In this document: positions 26,901-36,023 of the stretch, in pieces | Position numbering within the stretch: position 1 is the first letter of the stretch | How the letters are laid out: the number at the start of each line of letters is the position of its first letter | NCBI GenBank assembly: GCA_918797485.1 | Contig: CAKKNE010000004.1 | Span: 2,232,001-2,296,000, forward strand | Source: Pelagomonas calceolata | Lineage: Eukaryota > Sar > Pelagophyceae > Pelagomonadales > Pelagomonadaceae | DNA length: 64,000 bases | Reading direction: 5' to 3' | The notes under the pieces: generated by a model | Database searches by the model: none | The model's input: the letters and a program-made list of their open reading frames with translations, nothing else | Told to the model about the DNA's origin: nothing | Translations under genes and position numbers: made by a program

Positions 26901-27508
26901 GTTGCGGCCCTCTCCCGCTCTTCTTCAAATTTCACATCCCACTCGGAGATTGCCTCCTCGAGGTAGGTCTGCGTCGCCTCGGCGGACTCGCGAACTGCTA
27001 GCGAGACCGACTCGAGCTTTTCGTCGGACGCGACCTTGTGCGCGTCCAAGCTCTCGCTCAGACCTTCGATCGACGTCCGGAAGCTCTCGGCGTCCGAGAC
27101 CTCCTGCGACTCGATGCGCTGGATCTCCTCCAGAAGTGCCGCGGCGCGCTCTTCCTGCGTCGCGGTCAGGTTTGTCTGTAATCCGAGGGACTTGGCTTCT
27201 AAGTATTCCAACGTGTCCTGCAGTGCCTGCTCCAGTTCGGCGTCACGCGCGTCCAGCTGTTCCCGCGTTTGGAGGGCTTTACTCTGGATGGACTCTACTC
27301 GGTCCATAACATTAGTGTCTCCGACGATGAGCTCCTCGCCCGCCTCGAGCCGCGGCGCCCGGAAGAGTTTCTCCGCGATGCAGCTGCCGTCGTCGTTGGC
27401 CGCGAACTTGAGCTGCCCGTCGCCGCCGCGCACCGGAAATAATTGACACATGCACTCGTCCGCGGCGACCGCTAGGACCATCAACGTGTTGAGGCGCAGG
27501 ACCATCAT
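23969..27508 (-). CDS. 1179-residue secretory-pathway coiled-coil protein
   Basis: The N-terminus (MMVLRLNTLMVLAVAADECMC) is a signal peptide. A short Cys-containing segment follows (CQLFPVRGG...CIAEKLFRAP), then about 1100 residues of unbroken coiled coil rich in Glu, Ala, Lys, Arg. It is built from loose repeats such as ERFxxLDxERxEREAAAAAE and VDxRHEEFVGAMQETFEAFD; the latter unit recurs three times (near 24700, 25050, 25430). There is no TM after the signal peptide. A lumenal or extracellular rod or filament is the likely form. Coiled coils attract false homology (myosin, golgin), so I name no family. It is a single exon and ends 31 bp from the IQ/PDZ gene. Confidence 0.72.
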   Translation of the reverse strand: MMVLRLNTLMVLAVAADECMCQLFPVRGGDGQLKFAANDDGSCIAEKLFRAPRLEAGEELIVGDTNVMDRVESIQSKALQTREQLDARDAELEQALQDTLEYLEAKSLGLQTNLTATQEERAAALLEEIQRIESQEVSDAESFRTSIEGLSESLDAHKVASDEKLESVSLAVRESAEATQTYLEEAISEWDVKFEEERERAATVATEHANALDAKITEVETVRAQAEAVRDEAVRERNAQVDAAFVDATTLIEANKIIAAEDLAAATDASEKRFSAVEAAAAADKAAAAEALQAQEAMVAERFSGVDERFTAETAARQAEALATKEEIDQQLKTMEEERVKRDEAFIADQAAKEAKRAEADAIRKTEIDTAIAEVDERRAKDKTSAQDLRTADLATIEQRNAQVDAALEAAQAEVDDKFAKAEASQLEDKVELLEAAAQRDKVVDEKFAAADDKFAAVEAQRLEDAAAAATAQEALKAEVQEKAAQAAVDEKFTQLETVRQGDLQDAEEKRRLASEAVEARFSAVDEQQAASTTATEELSKRLADVETVAVLADETNAAQDERLSTLATETDAKLTAAQEKAQEVATAQEQAMTERFEGLEAQRQEREAAALADQAKRDEAAAAEAQQRQEALDARFTAMDEARAAKDAEEREALDKRFTELDTQLDERQKATDSKFEELSERQTAMQTALDTTFEDLDKQRGEKDKEVQDKFEAIGTTITELESQREAQRTQDESQREARAKEIDSRFDAVEEKRLADDERHAAQTAAISKEFETAEENRRTAAASAAEALLKRDEVVDGKFQTVEQTHTEFVSAMEETFEALDVEKQELVGRVTDVEAIAVLADETNKEQATQIEAAEAKATAVAEATAARNAEVDGHLQQLRDDAAAVATADAERQTALDARLTERDTKVDTALAETETKLTAVDTRHEEFVGAMQETFEAFDVESKAIETRLLEKMDAVEADRLEREVASAEALETWFTTLEAERVEREEAAEAARVEREATAAAALAEREKALEERFQKLDDERIARETASKAELEERFATLDAERLEREVALEERFQKLDAERIEREAAAAAEAEKREAALEAKFAEISADIDAKAKAAEDAAVARAAEIEAALTGALTEQEANWTKRADFGDSISTAQQSLLDQVLAVLARDTAAEVKAMRDARAAIAAVKA

Positions 27509-27978
27509 GGTGGCTTGGATGCTGCCCGGGTGCGGAGTTGTCTATGATGATTCGGGGCAGCAGCGCTCCTCGCTGTTATGCCTGCGGGCAGCCACACGAG
27601 GACTCCTGCGGCACCAGTACGCGCGTTGCAACAGCTGCTGCGTTGCCTTCGCGCCTGCTCTCCGTCGTCCTCCAAAAAGTTCCGTTTTGGCGCTGCGGGC
27701 GGGTTTTCGGGCCTTTGCTCGACGTCCCTGGAGCGTCAGGGAGACGCCCCCGAGCCATTACAAGCCTGAAACGACAAATCTTTGAAAACCCGTTTTGAGA
27801 CATCAAGGTGTGAATTCCAGCGTGTATATTTGATATTTGTACACGTACTGCTCGCGCATAAATCACTTGCAATAGCGTTGCTTGCTCATTGCGAGTTCTC
27901 TGGCCACGCAACGCGACGCTGCAACCGATCGCTCACGCAACGCGGCTAGCTGCATCGCATTGGCTGCGTGACAAGGCC
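27509..27978. promoter_or_regulatory. divergent intergenic region
   Basis: 470 bp between the coiled-coil gene start and the MFS gene start. It is AT-richer than its surroundings around 27770-27880. I found no palindrome copy and no RNA gene. Confidence 0.35.
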
Positions 27979-29355
27979 ATGCGCGTCACGTGCATAGCAG
28001 CCATCGTCGCGACGAGCTACGCCTTCACGCCAACGCCGCGAGTAACCGCGCCGAAGATGCGCACCAAGCTGCGAGCCGGCGCGACGGACCTCACGCCGAC
28101 GCAGCGGACCGCTCTGCTCGGCTCGTTGATAGGCGTCTACACGAGCAACCAGTGGTGCCGCCAGCTGTTGTTTAGCACGGTGGACTTCACGAGCGACGAC
28201 GCCTTTCGGTTTTTGAATGTTGGATTAGAGTTGTCGCGCGCCGACTACGCGCTCCTTTCCACGTTGACGTTCAACGCGTTATTTGCCGCGTGCTCTTTAG
28301 CCGCGGGAGCACTCGTGGACCGCGCCGACGCCGTGAAGCTGACCTACGCCAGCTGCGGCCTCTGGGCCCTCGCGACCGTCGCGACGGCCTACACATCTTC
28401 ATTCGCGGGCGTCGCCGCTTGTAGGGCCTTGCAGGGCGTGGCCATGGCCGCGACGGCGCCGGCGGGCTACGCGCTCTTAGGAAGGGCCTTCCCTCCCGAT
28501 AAATTGGCGACGGCGTCGTCGCGCTACGCGGCGGCCGTGAGCGCCGGCGGGGCTTTAGCGGCGGTCTCGACGCGTTTGGATGATGCCATCGGCTGGCGCG
28601 GCGCCTTTGCCGTGGCCGGGGCCAGTTCCCTGGTCGTGGCGTTGATAGCCTTCCTCCTGCTACCTTCCGAGCTCGGGCCGGCACTGAACCCAGAGACCAA
28701 AGAACTGGAGGAGGGCGGCTTCGGCGGCGTCTTCGCCTCGAAGGCGGCCGTCGCTTTACTCGCGGCGACGGCCGTGCGCTTCGCGGCGGGTTTTACCATT
28801 GGCGTCTGGGCTATTCCTTGTCTGCGCGCAAACTTCGCGGGAAATGACGTCGGGAGCGGCTACGCGCTCGTCGTGGGCGTTTTTGGGTTTGTGTCGGCGT
28901 TGTTGGGCGGCGCCGCGGCCGACGGCCTCGCCGTGCGCGCGCCGCCGGAACGAAGGGACGCGGCGCGGGCCCTCGTGCCGGCGGCCGGTTCATTGGTAGC
29001 GGCGCCGCTCTGGGTCCTCGCGCTGCAGGCGCCGTCCTATGGCGTTGCGATCGCGCTGCTCGCGGCCGAGTTTCTGGTCGCGGAGTGCTGGATCGGCCCC
29101 ACCACCGCGCTCCTGCAGCAGGCCGTGCCGGCGGCGAGCCGCGGCGCGGCGCAGGGCTGCTTCACGGCCCTGACCTTGGTTGGGGGCCTCGCGCCGCTCG
29201 CCGTCGGCGCGGCCGTCGACCGCTCGGACGGGGGCCTCGAGCTCGTGCCGGCCGTGGCTTTTGCTGTTGCGGCGGCCTACGTCGTGTCGTCCTTGCTATT
29301 TTTGGTGGCGGCGGGGCTGTTGGATGATGGGGCGGCGGCGGGTAAGGAATCTTAG
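27979..29355 (+). CDS. plastid-type major facilitator superfamily transporter
   Basis: 458 residues from ATG 27979. MRVTCIAAIVATSYAFTPTPR is a signal peptide with the Phe cleavage motif (YAF), followed by a basic stretch; together a plastid leader. The body has about 12 hydrophobic segments in two halves. GALVDRADAVKL is a version of the MFS loop motif GxLaDrxGrr, and ACRALQGVAMAATAPAGYALLGRAF matches TM4-TM5 of the family (RxxQGxxxaxxxPxxxaLi). I infer a transporter in a plastid envelope membrane. Substrate is unknown. The upstream Met at 27889 would add 30 residues that spoil the leader. Converges with the p25-alpha gene, 24 bp between stops. Confidence 0.82.
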   Translation: MRVTCIAAIVATSYAFTPTPRVTAPKMRTKLRAGATDLTPTQRTALLGSLIGVYTSNQWCRQLLFSTVDFTSDDAFRFLNVGLELSRADYALLSTLTFNALFAACSLAAGALVDRADAVKLTYASCGLWALATVATAYTSSFAGVAACRALQGVAMAATAPAGYALLGRAFPPDKLATASSRYAAAVSAGGALAAVSTRLDDAIGWRGAFAVAGASSLVVALIAFLLLPSELGPALNPETKELEEGGFGGVFASKAAVALLAATAVRFAAGFTIGVWAIPCLRANFAGNDVGSGYALVVGVFGFVSALLGGAAADGLAVRAPPERRDAARALVPAAGSLVAAPLWVLALQAPSYGVAIALLAAEFLVAECWIGPTTALLQQAVPAASRGAAQGCFTALTLVGGLAPLAVGAAVDRSDGGLELVPAVAFAVAAAYVVSSLLFLVAAGLLDDGAAAGKES

Positions 29356-29379
29356 GTGTGGCTTATTTCGTGCGGGGTT

Positions 29380-29880
29380 TTACTCAGGCGGTGGGGGCGG
29401 CGGCGGCGGCGGCCCCGGAGGCGGCCCAGGAGGCGGCCCCGGCACCGGCGCCGGCGCGGGCCGCTCGAGGTCGTCGAGGACGCGCTGCACCGTGCCGCGC
29501 GCGTCGGACTCGACGGCGACGAGGCCGAAGATGTGCTCGGCGCAGAGTGCGGCGAAGGCCTCGCAGGGGTCCAAAGTGGGGTAGAGCCGCAGGCTCGTCT
29601 GCGCGAGCGCTTCGAGGAACCGGTTGTACTCGAGCCGCCGTGCGCCGCGCGCGGCGACCTTCGCAAACACGAGGTCGGCGTCGGCCGTCGCGAGCCGCGC
29701 CGGGAGGTCTGGCGACTCCGACACCAGCTTCGCCCACTGAGTGCGGTCGACGCCGCGCTCGACGCCGTCGCGCGGCTTGCGGCCGAGGTCCGCGTAGTGC
29801 CGGAAGATGGCCTTGAGCGCCTCGTGCGTGGTGTAGCCCTCGGCCGGCGCGAAGCGCTCGTTGATTGGCGGGGGCTCCAT
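29380..29880 (-). CDS. p25-alpha (TPPP) family protein
   Basis: 166 residues. The core DRTQWAKLVSESPDL...ADADLVFAKVAARGARRLEYNRFLEALAQTS follows the p25-alpha pattern (WxKLCxD...TDvDivFxKvkxkxxrxixFxqFxxAL). The N-terminus EALKAIFRHYADLG is the first helix. The C-terminus is a run of Pro and Gly. p25-alpha proteins bind and bundle microtubules and in protists are found in flagella. The EF-hand-like fold lacks calcium ligands here. It fits with the kinesin-13 and BBOF1-like genes in suggesting a flagellate stage, though that is only inference. Confidence 0.8.
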   Translation of the reverse strand: MEPPPINERFAPAEGYTTHEALKAIFRHYADLGRKPRDGVERGVDRTQWAKLVSESPDLPARLATADADLVFAKVAARGARRLEYNRFLEALAQTSLRLYPTLDPCEAFAALCAEHIFGLVAVESDARGTVQRVLDDLERPAPAPVPGPPPGPPPGPPPPPPPPPE

Positions 29881-30328
29881 CAGGCAGCCTGGTCTGAGGT
29901 GATAGCTCCAGGGCAGCCAAAAACTGCTCGCAAGATGGTTTCCCTCTTTTGTGATGGGGCAGCTGGCCTCCTCTGATGCGATGCAGACGCCTCCTCGGTA
30001 TGCCAGACAGCTATCAGGTCAAAAACACTCAAATCGAGTCTCATGCTAGTATGTCTATGACTTAGCTTTACTGGGGTGCTGACAAAAAACAGGCTGAGCA
30101 TCCTGCCTGTTTACTGCACTACGTGAGACTTGTGCTACGACTTAACCATAGCCGTCACGCCATAGTCCGCCGAGCGCCAACCGCCCGCAAGCTCGCGGAC
30201 GTAGGAACAGCAGCAGCACAGGAAACGTCGCCGCCGCCGCGCGCGAGGCACGCCCAGCTTCCCAGCGCGCGCCGGCACTGCTCAACAGGCAGCGTCGCCG
30301 CAGGACTAGGAAACAAACAGCCGCAGCG
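29881..30328. promoter_or_regulatory. divergent intergenic region with degenerate palindrome
   Basis: 448 bp between the p25-alpha and PABPN1 starts. A degenerate palindrome copy (CTAGTATGTCTATGACTTAG, 30046-30065) resembles those at 21314 and 35755. Nothing else is recognised. Confidence 0.45.
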
Positions 30329-30880
30329 ATGGCCGACGACGCCGACCAAGAGGAGGCCGCGCCGGAACCTGTGATCGAGGGCCTCACGGAAGATGCGGGC
30401 GACGGCGAGGAGGACCCCGAGCTCGAGGACATGAAGCGGCGCGTCCAGGAGATGGAGGAGGAGGCGAACAAGCTGAAGGCCATGCAGCAGGATTTGGCCG
30501 CCGACGGTGATGGTGGAGAGGAGAAGAAGGCGTCCGAGACGGACGAGAAGAGCATTTACGTCGGACAAGTCGACTACGAAGCGACGCCGGAAGAGCTCCA
30601 GGCCCACTTCGCGAACTGCGGCACCATCAACCGCGTGACGATCCTCTGCGACAAGTTCACGGGTCGAAGCAAGGGCTTCGCCTACGTTGAGTTCGAAGAT
30701 AGCGCCGCGGTGCCCGCCGCGATTTTACTCGACAACTCCATCTTCAAGGGCCGCCAGCTCAAGGTCTCGGCGAAGCGCGTCAACGTGCGCGGCAAGGGCA
30801 AGGGCAAGGGGCGCGGTAGAGGTAGAGGCCGCGGGCGCGGCCGGCGGGGCAAGGGGTACAAGGGCTACCGCGGCTGGTAG
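30329..30880 (+). CDS. PABPN1: nuclear poly(A)-binding protein
   Basis: 183 residues. An acidic N-terminus is followed by a short coiled coil ([22 protein letters not shown]). Then comes one RRM at about 75-150 with RNP2 SIYVGQVDY and RNP1 [10 protein letters not shown], and an Arg/Gly-Lys/Gly tail. This order, and the sequence [20 protein letters not shown], are diagnostic of PABPN1/PABP2 (human SIYVGNVDYGATAEEL). It binds nascent poly(A) tails in the nucleus and controls their length. Single exon. Firm. Confidence 0.95.
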   Translation: MADDADQEEAAPEPVIEGLTEDAGDGEEDPELEDMKRRVQEMEEEANKLKAMQQDLAADGDGGEEKKASETDEKSIYVGQVDYEATPEELQAHFANCGTINRVTILCDKFTGRSKGFAYVEFEDSAAVPAAILLDNSIFKGRQLKVSAKRVNVRGKGKGKGRGRGRGRGRGRRGKGYKGYRGW

Positions 30881-31330
30881 CTTCCTTTTTTAAGTTTGGT
30901 GCCGAATACTAGTACATCCGCGGCGACGGCGTCGCGGCTCGACGGCGTCGCGGCGACGTGGTCTCATGAAGAGGCCATCGCCGCGACCTTGACCGCGTAA
31001 AGTTCATTTTCCGCGCCGAGCCGCGACCGTAGGTCCGCGCGAAGTCGGCGGCGGGATGCTTTCTCGGGCCTACGCCGCCGCCGCCGCGGTTCGCACAGGA
31101 AGTCGCATAGGCTACTAGACTAACTCGACTGAGGATGCAATTCACGTTGCTTTGCTTAGAGCTCGGCCGCCTAGCCACCAGCCACCACACCCTCCGAGTC
31201 ATACGCCGTCGCCCCGGGTGTGAGCTCGGAGGCGACGACGGCGAGGCGGCCCTCAGGCGGGGGCAGGCCGGACGCCGGAATCCCAGGGCCTAGTCTAGAG
31301 GCTAATAAAACGGACCGATTACGCGGAAGC
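30881..31330. other. convergent gap, noncoding
   Basis: 450 bp between the stops of PABPN1 and kinesin-13, unusually wide for a convergent gap here. A CGACGGCGTCGCGG word occurs twice (30918-30960). A 97-codon minus frame exists but its composition is not protein-like. No gene called. Confidence 0.4.
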
Positions 31331-33181
31331 CTACCACATCGGCATGCGCCGCACCAGCCGCGACTGGTCCTCCTCCTCCCTTAGTTTGGCAGCAAACCCG
31401 GCCAATTGCCCTTGCAGAGCGGCTATTTGTTCCGCCTTCCGATTCAAGATCGCACCCAGGCGCGCCACATAAGTATCAATGTCATAGTCCACGACGTCGC
31501 CGCCCTGGACCTGCTGGAGCATGCGCCCTTCCTCGGTCAACAATTCCGCGTTCTCCTGGATCACGGTCATGTGCGCATTTAACAAAGCCTCTTCGGCCTC
31601 GAATAAGGAGTCCACCGTTTTATGTAATGCCGCGACGTCCTGGCCCCGTTCTAGGGTAGAATGCAACAACGCCAAGTCGTCCTGCCGCGTTGGCCGTTCC
31701 TTGGGTTGCGCGGGCGGAGGCGGCGCCCGCGGTTTCGGTTGTCTCGGTGCCTCCTTGGCGCCGCGCTTCGCCTCTGATCGCTTGGGAACCTCCTTGGCCT
31801 CCGCTTTTTTCGGAGGTACGGGCTTCCGCGACGGCGGCCTCGCTGGAGGCTTCTGCGCTCTAGGAGGAGGAGGACGAGCCGGGACCTCCTTGGGCTCCTC
31901 GTTCCGCTCCCGCAACGCCGCGGCCGCATTCAAGAGTTGCGTGGCGGGCTTTTCCTTGACGCGGTCGGCGTATCGCAACGTATTTATCGTATGATCCGTA
32001 CAGGAAACGCTAGGACCGACGCAGGCGATCATCGCTACTCTAGAACGAGGCCTTACAAAAGAATCGCGCAGGACCATGGTGAGTTTTGACGCTCGGAAGG
32101 GGACGTGAGCGTCGTTCGTCGCGAGGCCTCTGATACATTCTTTCAACGCGAGTAAACTCTTGTTGATCTCCGCGGACTCCGTCCTCAGTTGCCTATTGTG
32201 GCTTCGCGTGTCCTGGCCCCGTTCGCTGCCCGCTAAATCCACCAAAGATAATGATCCTCGCTGCTTGCCGTCCTTGTCGCGGATTGATATTCTACAGACC
32301 GCATGTGATCTTGATGAGGCATCATTGACCTCCGTCTTCTGCTTCGTCCGTAGTTCATTCCCTCGCGAGATGGCCGCCAAGAGACTTTCGGCATCCTCGA
32401 CCGGCGTCTCGGCGAGACCGACGACGTGCACGTCGCCGCGGCCGTCTTCTCGCACTTGCAACCGAGCTCGCTCTCGTAGTAGGTCCTGGCACCGCCCGCC
32501 ATAGATCTCGAAGAAGGACACACCTACTGAACGCTCCGACGACAGCTCCTGAAACACCTGCACCGCGGCCCGCGCCTGGACGCCCTCCATGGTATATGTT
32601 TTACCACTCCCCGTCTGGCCGTAGGCGAAGATACACGCCCGCCCGTCATCCCTGGTCACAAATTCGACCAATGGACCGCCGACACACCTGTAAATCTCAG
32701 CCGTGTCCTCGTTTTCCGAAAAGGCGTGGTCAAACGCGAACTGCTGATTATTTAAGTATTTGGAGATGCCGTCGACTCGTAGCCGGCAGTCATGGACCAC
32801 GACGGACGGGTGGACACAGGACACCGCATCATGATCCTTGTTGTTTACCTCTCGTCTCGAGATGGGTCGCTTCCGAACACAAATACATATAGCACCGCCG
32901 GCGTTCTTCTCGGCTTCATTGGTTGAGAACGTGGCGTGAGGCTTCGCTTGGTCTTTATTCGCGTCGCGCCACGCCGAAATCATCCTGACAAAGTCGACAT
33001 CCCCAACAACGCCCTTCTCGGCGTTACTAAGCTTCTCGCGCTCCTTCCGGTCTTTGCGGGCCTCCATCTGCTGCCTTCGCTCCTCCCGCGCCCGCTCCAT
33101 CGCTTGTATGGTGGCCAGCGTCGACTTCTTGGGGCCGCCGGGGCGGTCGCCCTCGACCGACCTCCGCTGTACTTGGGGCAT
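31331..33181 (-). CDS. kinesin-13 microtubule depolymerase
   Basis: 616 residues from ATG 33181. A basic neck (about 20-55) precedes the motor, as in kinesin-13. ICICVRKRPISRREV opens the motor; the sequence LRVDGISKYLNNQQFAFDHAF is a version of the family's KVDxTKYxExxxFxFDxxF. P-loop GQTGSGKT at 188-195, switch I NDASSRSH, switch II DLAGSERG, then NKSLLALKECIRG. The central motor with N-terminal neck and C-terminal coiled coil is the kinesin-13 (MCAK) plan. These motors remove tubulin from microtubule ends in spindles and flagella. The C-terminal part has a Pro/Lys-rich linker and a terminal coiled coil. An upstream in-frame Met exists at 33373 but would lengthen an unrelated leader. Confidence 0.93.
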   Translation of the reverse strand: MPQVQRRSVEGDRPGGPKKSTLATIQAMERAREERRQQMEARKDRKEREKLSNAEKGVVGDVDFVRMISAWRDANKDQAKPHATFSTNEAEKNAGGAICICVRKRPISRREVNNKDHDAVSCVHPSVVVHDCRLRVDGISKYLNNQQFAFDHAFSENEDTAEIYRCVGGPLVEFVTRDDGRACIFAYGQTGSGKTYTMEGVQARAAVQVFQELSSERSVGVSFFEIYGGRCQDLLRERARLQVREDGRGDVHVVGLAETPVEDAESLLAAISRGNELRTKQKTEVNDASSRSHAVCRISIRDKDGKQRGSLSLVDLAGSERGQDTRSHNRQLRTESAEINKSLLALKECIRGLATNDAHVPFRASKLTMVLRDSFVRPRSRVAMIACVGPSVSCTDHTINTLRYADRVKEKPATQLLNAAAALRERNEEPKEVPARPPPPRAQKPPARPPSRKPVPPKKAEAKEVPKRSEAKRGAKEAPRQPKPRAPPPPAQPKERPTRQDDLALLHSTLERGQDVAALHKTVDSLFEAEEALLNAHMTVIQENAELLTEEGRMLQQVQGGDVVDYDIDTYVARLGAILNRKAEQIAALQGQLAGFAAKLREEEDQSRLVRRMPMW

Positions 33182-33629
33182 TGTCGCGTCGGCTGCGTCT
33201 CGGGGAGTGCTGGCTGCTCGGAGGGCCCGCTGCGCGTGCGCGCTCGGCGCGGGTCCGGCTGGGCTCAGGCTTGGCTGCCTGGAATGTGCTCGACGGATGC
33301 AGTCGCAGCCGTGGTCGTGCGCTGGTGTTGCCGAGTGCTCGCCAGCGGAGGGCTGGCACAGGTTCCGCGGCACGAAGACACGGCCGATTTTGGCTGCTTA
33401 AAAAGACCCAAAATGGACGCGCGCCGGCCGGCCGCATCGATTCGACCTGTGCGCATGGAGCTCATCGAAGCCTGATTACGACCTCTCCGACGCTCCACCG
33501 ACAGCTGGACGCGTAGAAGCCAAATCCGCGCTTTTTGCGGGTTTTCTGCCCGTCCGCGCCGATGAATCGCCCACGAGCCTCTACTACGAGTCCAGCTCCA
33601 CAACAGGAAGCTCATGGACAATGAGAGCA
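33182..33629. promoter_or_regulatory. intergenic region upstream of kinesin-13
   Basis: 448 bp between the dynamin-like stop and the kinesin start, both on the minus strand. Holds the kinesin promoter. No repeat recognised. Confidence 0.35.
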
Positions 33630-35594
33630 TTACGCCACGACCTCCCCGGCCGCATAATCATCAAGCGTCTCCCGCGCGGCCAACAACCGAGAAAGCTCAT
33701 CCCTCAATTCGGAGCGCTGCCGCGCGACGTCCGGGTCCTCGGTTAGTAATTGAGACACGGCCTCGTCCGATAACGAATGCGCCGCGTCGGCCACGCGCAA
33801 CGCCAGGTCCCGCCCCAGGTTCTGCACGAGCGCGTAGTCGGCGCTCATCGGGATCACATCACTGACCCGCGTGGCGAAGATGCCAAAGTACCGGTCGATC
33901 TGCCGTGCGACGAAGTCCACCTGGCCCTCGAAGGCATCATTTGACGACGTCGGCCGCGACTGCGGCCTGAATGAGGGTCTTGGTGTCGGCTCTTCTGACA
34001 CAAGCAGATCCTGCGCGAAGGGATGCCTCTGGGCGTCCAGAAACAACGCAACTGAATCCTTTGCAGCCTCGTACTTCTCCGAAGCGACATCACCCACCAA
34101 TTCTTCAAGCTTCTTGCGCAAAGCGGGAAAGCGCCGCGCGCTTACCGCAGCCGCGGCTCGACCCGCAACCAGCACCCTTGCTCTGACATCACTGACAACT
34201 CGTTCAGCTGGCGCTCGCACGTCGTCCACGAGATCCGCCACGAGACCAGCAAACACTTGCGCCGACGGGAAGCCGTAGAACGCCTCGCGGCCCCGCGTCT
34301 CCGCGACGGCCTCCCTCACTCGTGCCGAGTACGAAGAAGCATTTCTCGACGGCGCTCTGGATCGGACATCGGCATCAAAGCCTCTGTATAGAGCCAAAAC
34401 ATCCGCAGTCAGGCCCCGCTCGCCGTCGCTTCTCCCGGAACACGCCTCCTGGACCATTTGCGCAAAGTCCGTCGCGACTCGTACCAAACGAGCTCTTTTT
34501 TTGGACGGGTCGACATCCGCAGCATCGCCTAGTGCTTGTAACTTGGCGATGACGTCGCGTTCCTTGCTATCCACCAACCGTCGAGCCTCCGGGACATCCC
34601 GCGCAATCGCATCTTGCAACACCTCGGCCAGATACTGGGCCAAAGCCGGCGCCCCGAACCTCCCGCGCTGCGCGAGCTTCCCGAATATCGAATGAGTGGA
34701 GAAGTATTGCGCCTCATCTGTTAGTGCCTGACCCTGCGTCACATTCCGAGACAGCTGGCCCCGATTCCGCACGACGAAGTAGCCGTGTCTCTCTAATTTA
34801 ACGACTTTCCCCCGCAGGATGTCCTGCACACTACTCTCGGTGCCGGGGTCCATGAGGTCGGGCTTCGTGAGCACGCCGACCGTTCTTTCGCCGTCGGGAT
34901 CCGCCTCCGCCGCCAATCTCAAAGCCTCGGCCGTGGCTAAATCAGCGTTGCACGCACAGACGACCAGCACAATAGATTGGGAAGGCTCGATGAAGGTCTT
35001 CGATAGGCGTCTCGTCAGTTCCGGGACGTCGGGTCTTTGCCCCTCCGTCGCCACTCTTGCTAAGCCAGGTAAATCCACCAACGTGAGTTCCGGTGCGCCC
35101 GGCGCCGTGACTCGCAGATGTACAATGTCTTCGGTGATGCCTCGGCGCGCGCCTCGCTGCGAAGGCTTGAGACCAGGCAACGCTCTCATGGTGGCGTTCA
35201 GAGCCTCTCCGACGCTCTCGCAGGGGCCCTCCCAACCAGGGACGCCGTCCGCTTCCACCGAGGCTTTGCATGTTGTCTCTTGGCTATTGGACAGCCTCAG
35301 CTCGATCGGCGCTCGCGTCACCACCCCAGTACCTCGCAGCAATTGTACACCAGAGATAGCTTCTAAGACACTCGACTTGCCCGCGGACTGGTCTCCAATG
35401 ACCACAATCCTCGGGAAGTCGAAGCCTTGTAATTGTAAACGTCTCAATTTCTCGTTCGCGTCGAGGAGCGCGCGGACGCGCGGCCTCGTTCCGAGCCCGA
35501 GGAATTCTGATGCGGCCGTCGTCGGGTTGACGGCGACGCGCGTCGTCGCGGCGTGAACCGTGGCGAGGGCCGCCGCTGCGACGAGAAGCGCCAT
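33630..35594 (-). CDS. dynamin-like GTPase with N-terminal leader
   Basis: 654 residues from ATG 35594. MALLVAAAALATVHA is a signal peptide-like segment, unusual for dynamins, which are cytosolic. The GTPase domain follows: G1 GDQSAGKSS (67-75), G2 Thr in GVVTRAP, G3 DLPG (174-177), G4 TKPD (243-246). The middle domain is helical (about 310-520), and the last 90 residues, with YALVQNLGRDLALRVADAAH and SQLLTEDPDVARQRSELRDEL, form the GTPase effector domain. There is no PH domain or Pro-rich tail, as in organelle-dividing dynamins such as DRP5B, Dnm1 or Vps1. If the leader works, the protein would enter the secretory route, perhaps to plastid membranes. That is inference. Confidence 0.85.
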   Translation of the reverse strand: MALLVAAAALATVHAATTRVAVNPTTAASEFLGLGTRPRVRALLDANEKLRRLQLQGFDFPRIVVIGDQSAGKSSVLEAISGVQLLRGTGVVTRAPIELRLSNSQETTCKASVEADGVPGWEGPCESVGEALNATMRALPGLKPSQRGARRGITEDIVHLRVTAPGAPELTLVDLPGLARVATEGQRPDVPELTRRLSKTFIEPSQSIVLVVCACNADLATAEALRLAAEADPDGERTVGVLTKPDLMDPGTESSVQDILRGKVVKLERHGYFVVRNRGQLSRNVTQGQALTDEAQYFSTHSIFGKLAQRGRFGAPALAQYLAEVLQDAIARDVPEARRLVDSKERDVIAKLQALGDAADVDPSKKRARLVRVATDFAQMVQEACSGRSDGERGLTADVLALYRGFDADVRSRAPSRNASSYSARVREAVAETRGREAFYGFPSAQVFAGLVADLVDDVRAPAERVVSDVRARVLVAGRAAAAVSARRFPALRKKLEELVGDVASEKYEAAKDSVALFLDAQRHPFAQDLLVSEEPTPRPSFRPQSRPTSSNDAFEGQVDFVARQIDRYFGIFATRVSDVIPMSADYALVQNLGRDLALRVADAAHSLSDEAVSQLLTEDPDVARQRSELRDELSRLLAARETLDDYAAGEVVA

Positions 35595-35754
35595 GCCGTT
35601 GTGGCGCTGCTTCGAATTTTGAGGGCGCGTGGGCGGACGCGCGGCCTCCGGCGGCTGGAGCGCTCTACCTGGAAGCCTGCCTGACGTCAAGCACGGGTTC
35701 TTAGGCGAAGCTTGGAGCACTGCGCCCCAAAAACTGCGCTCACAGCCCGGAGCG

Positions 35755-35774
35755 CTAGTATGTCAGGACACTAG
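35755..35774 (-). repeat. promoter palindrome, copy 6 (variant core)
   Basis: CTAGTATGTCAGGACACTAG between the head-to-head starts of the dynamin-like gene (35594) and NAT10 (36024), a 429-bp gap in which I see nothing else. Confidence 0.68.
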
Positions 35775-36023
35775 CTCTTGCTTGCCGCTTTTCATCGCCT
35801 ATTCACCTAGGGGGCAACAAGCGACCACGCCTGCGCTGCAGACTTCGTAGTACAGCTCGCAGAAGTGATACGCAGTTGCAGCGCGCGGTCGGACGCACGC
35901 CTGCGCCGCCAAAACCAGCTTACTACAACTGCAGCTCTCAGCAGTGCGTCGCCGCAAAAGAATCATCGTAGCTACCAACACTCCACGTGCAGTGCGCGCC
36001 GCAAACAGCACCAACAAAGCAAG

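Noticed and set aside
30909-31202. 97-codon minus frame in the PABPN1-kinesin gap
   Set aside because: Composition looks random; no neighbour-like spacing or motif.
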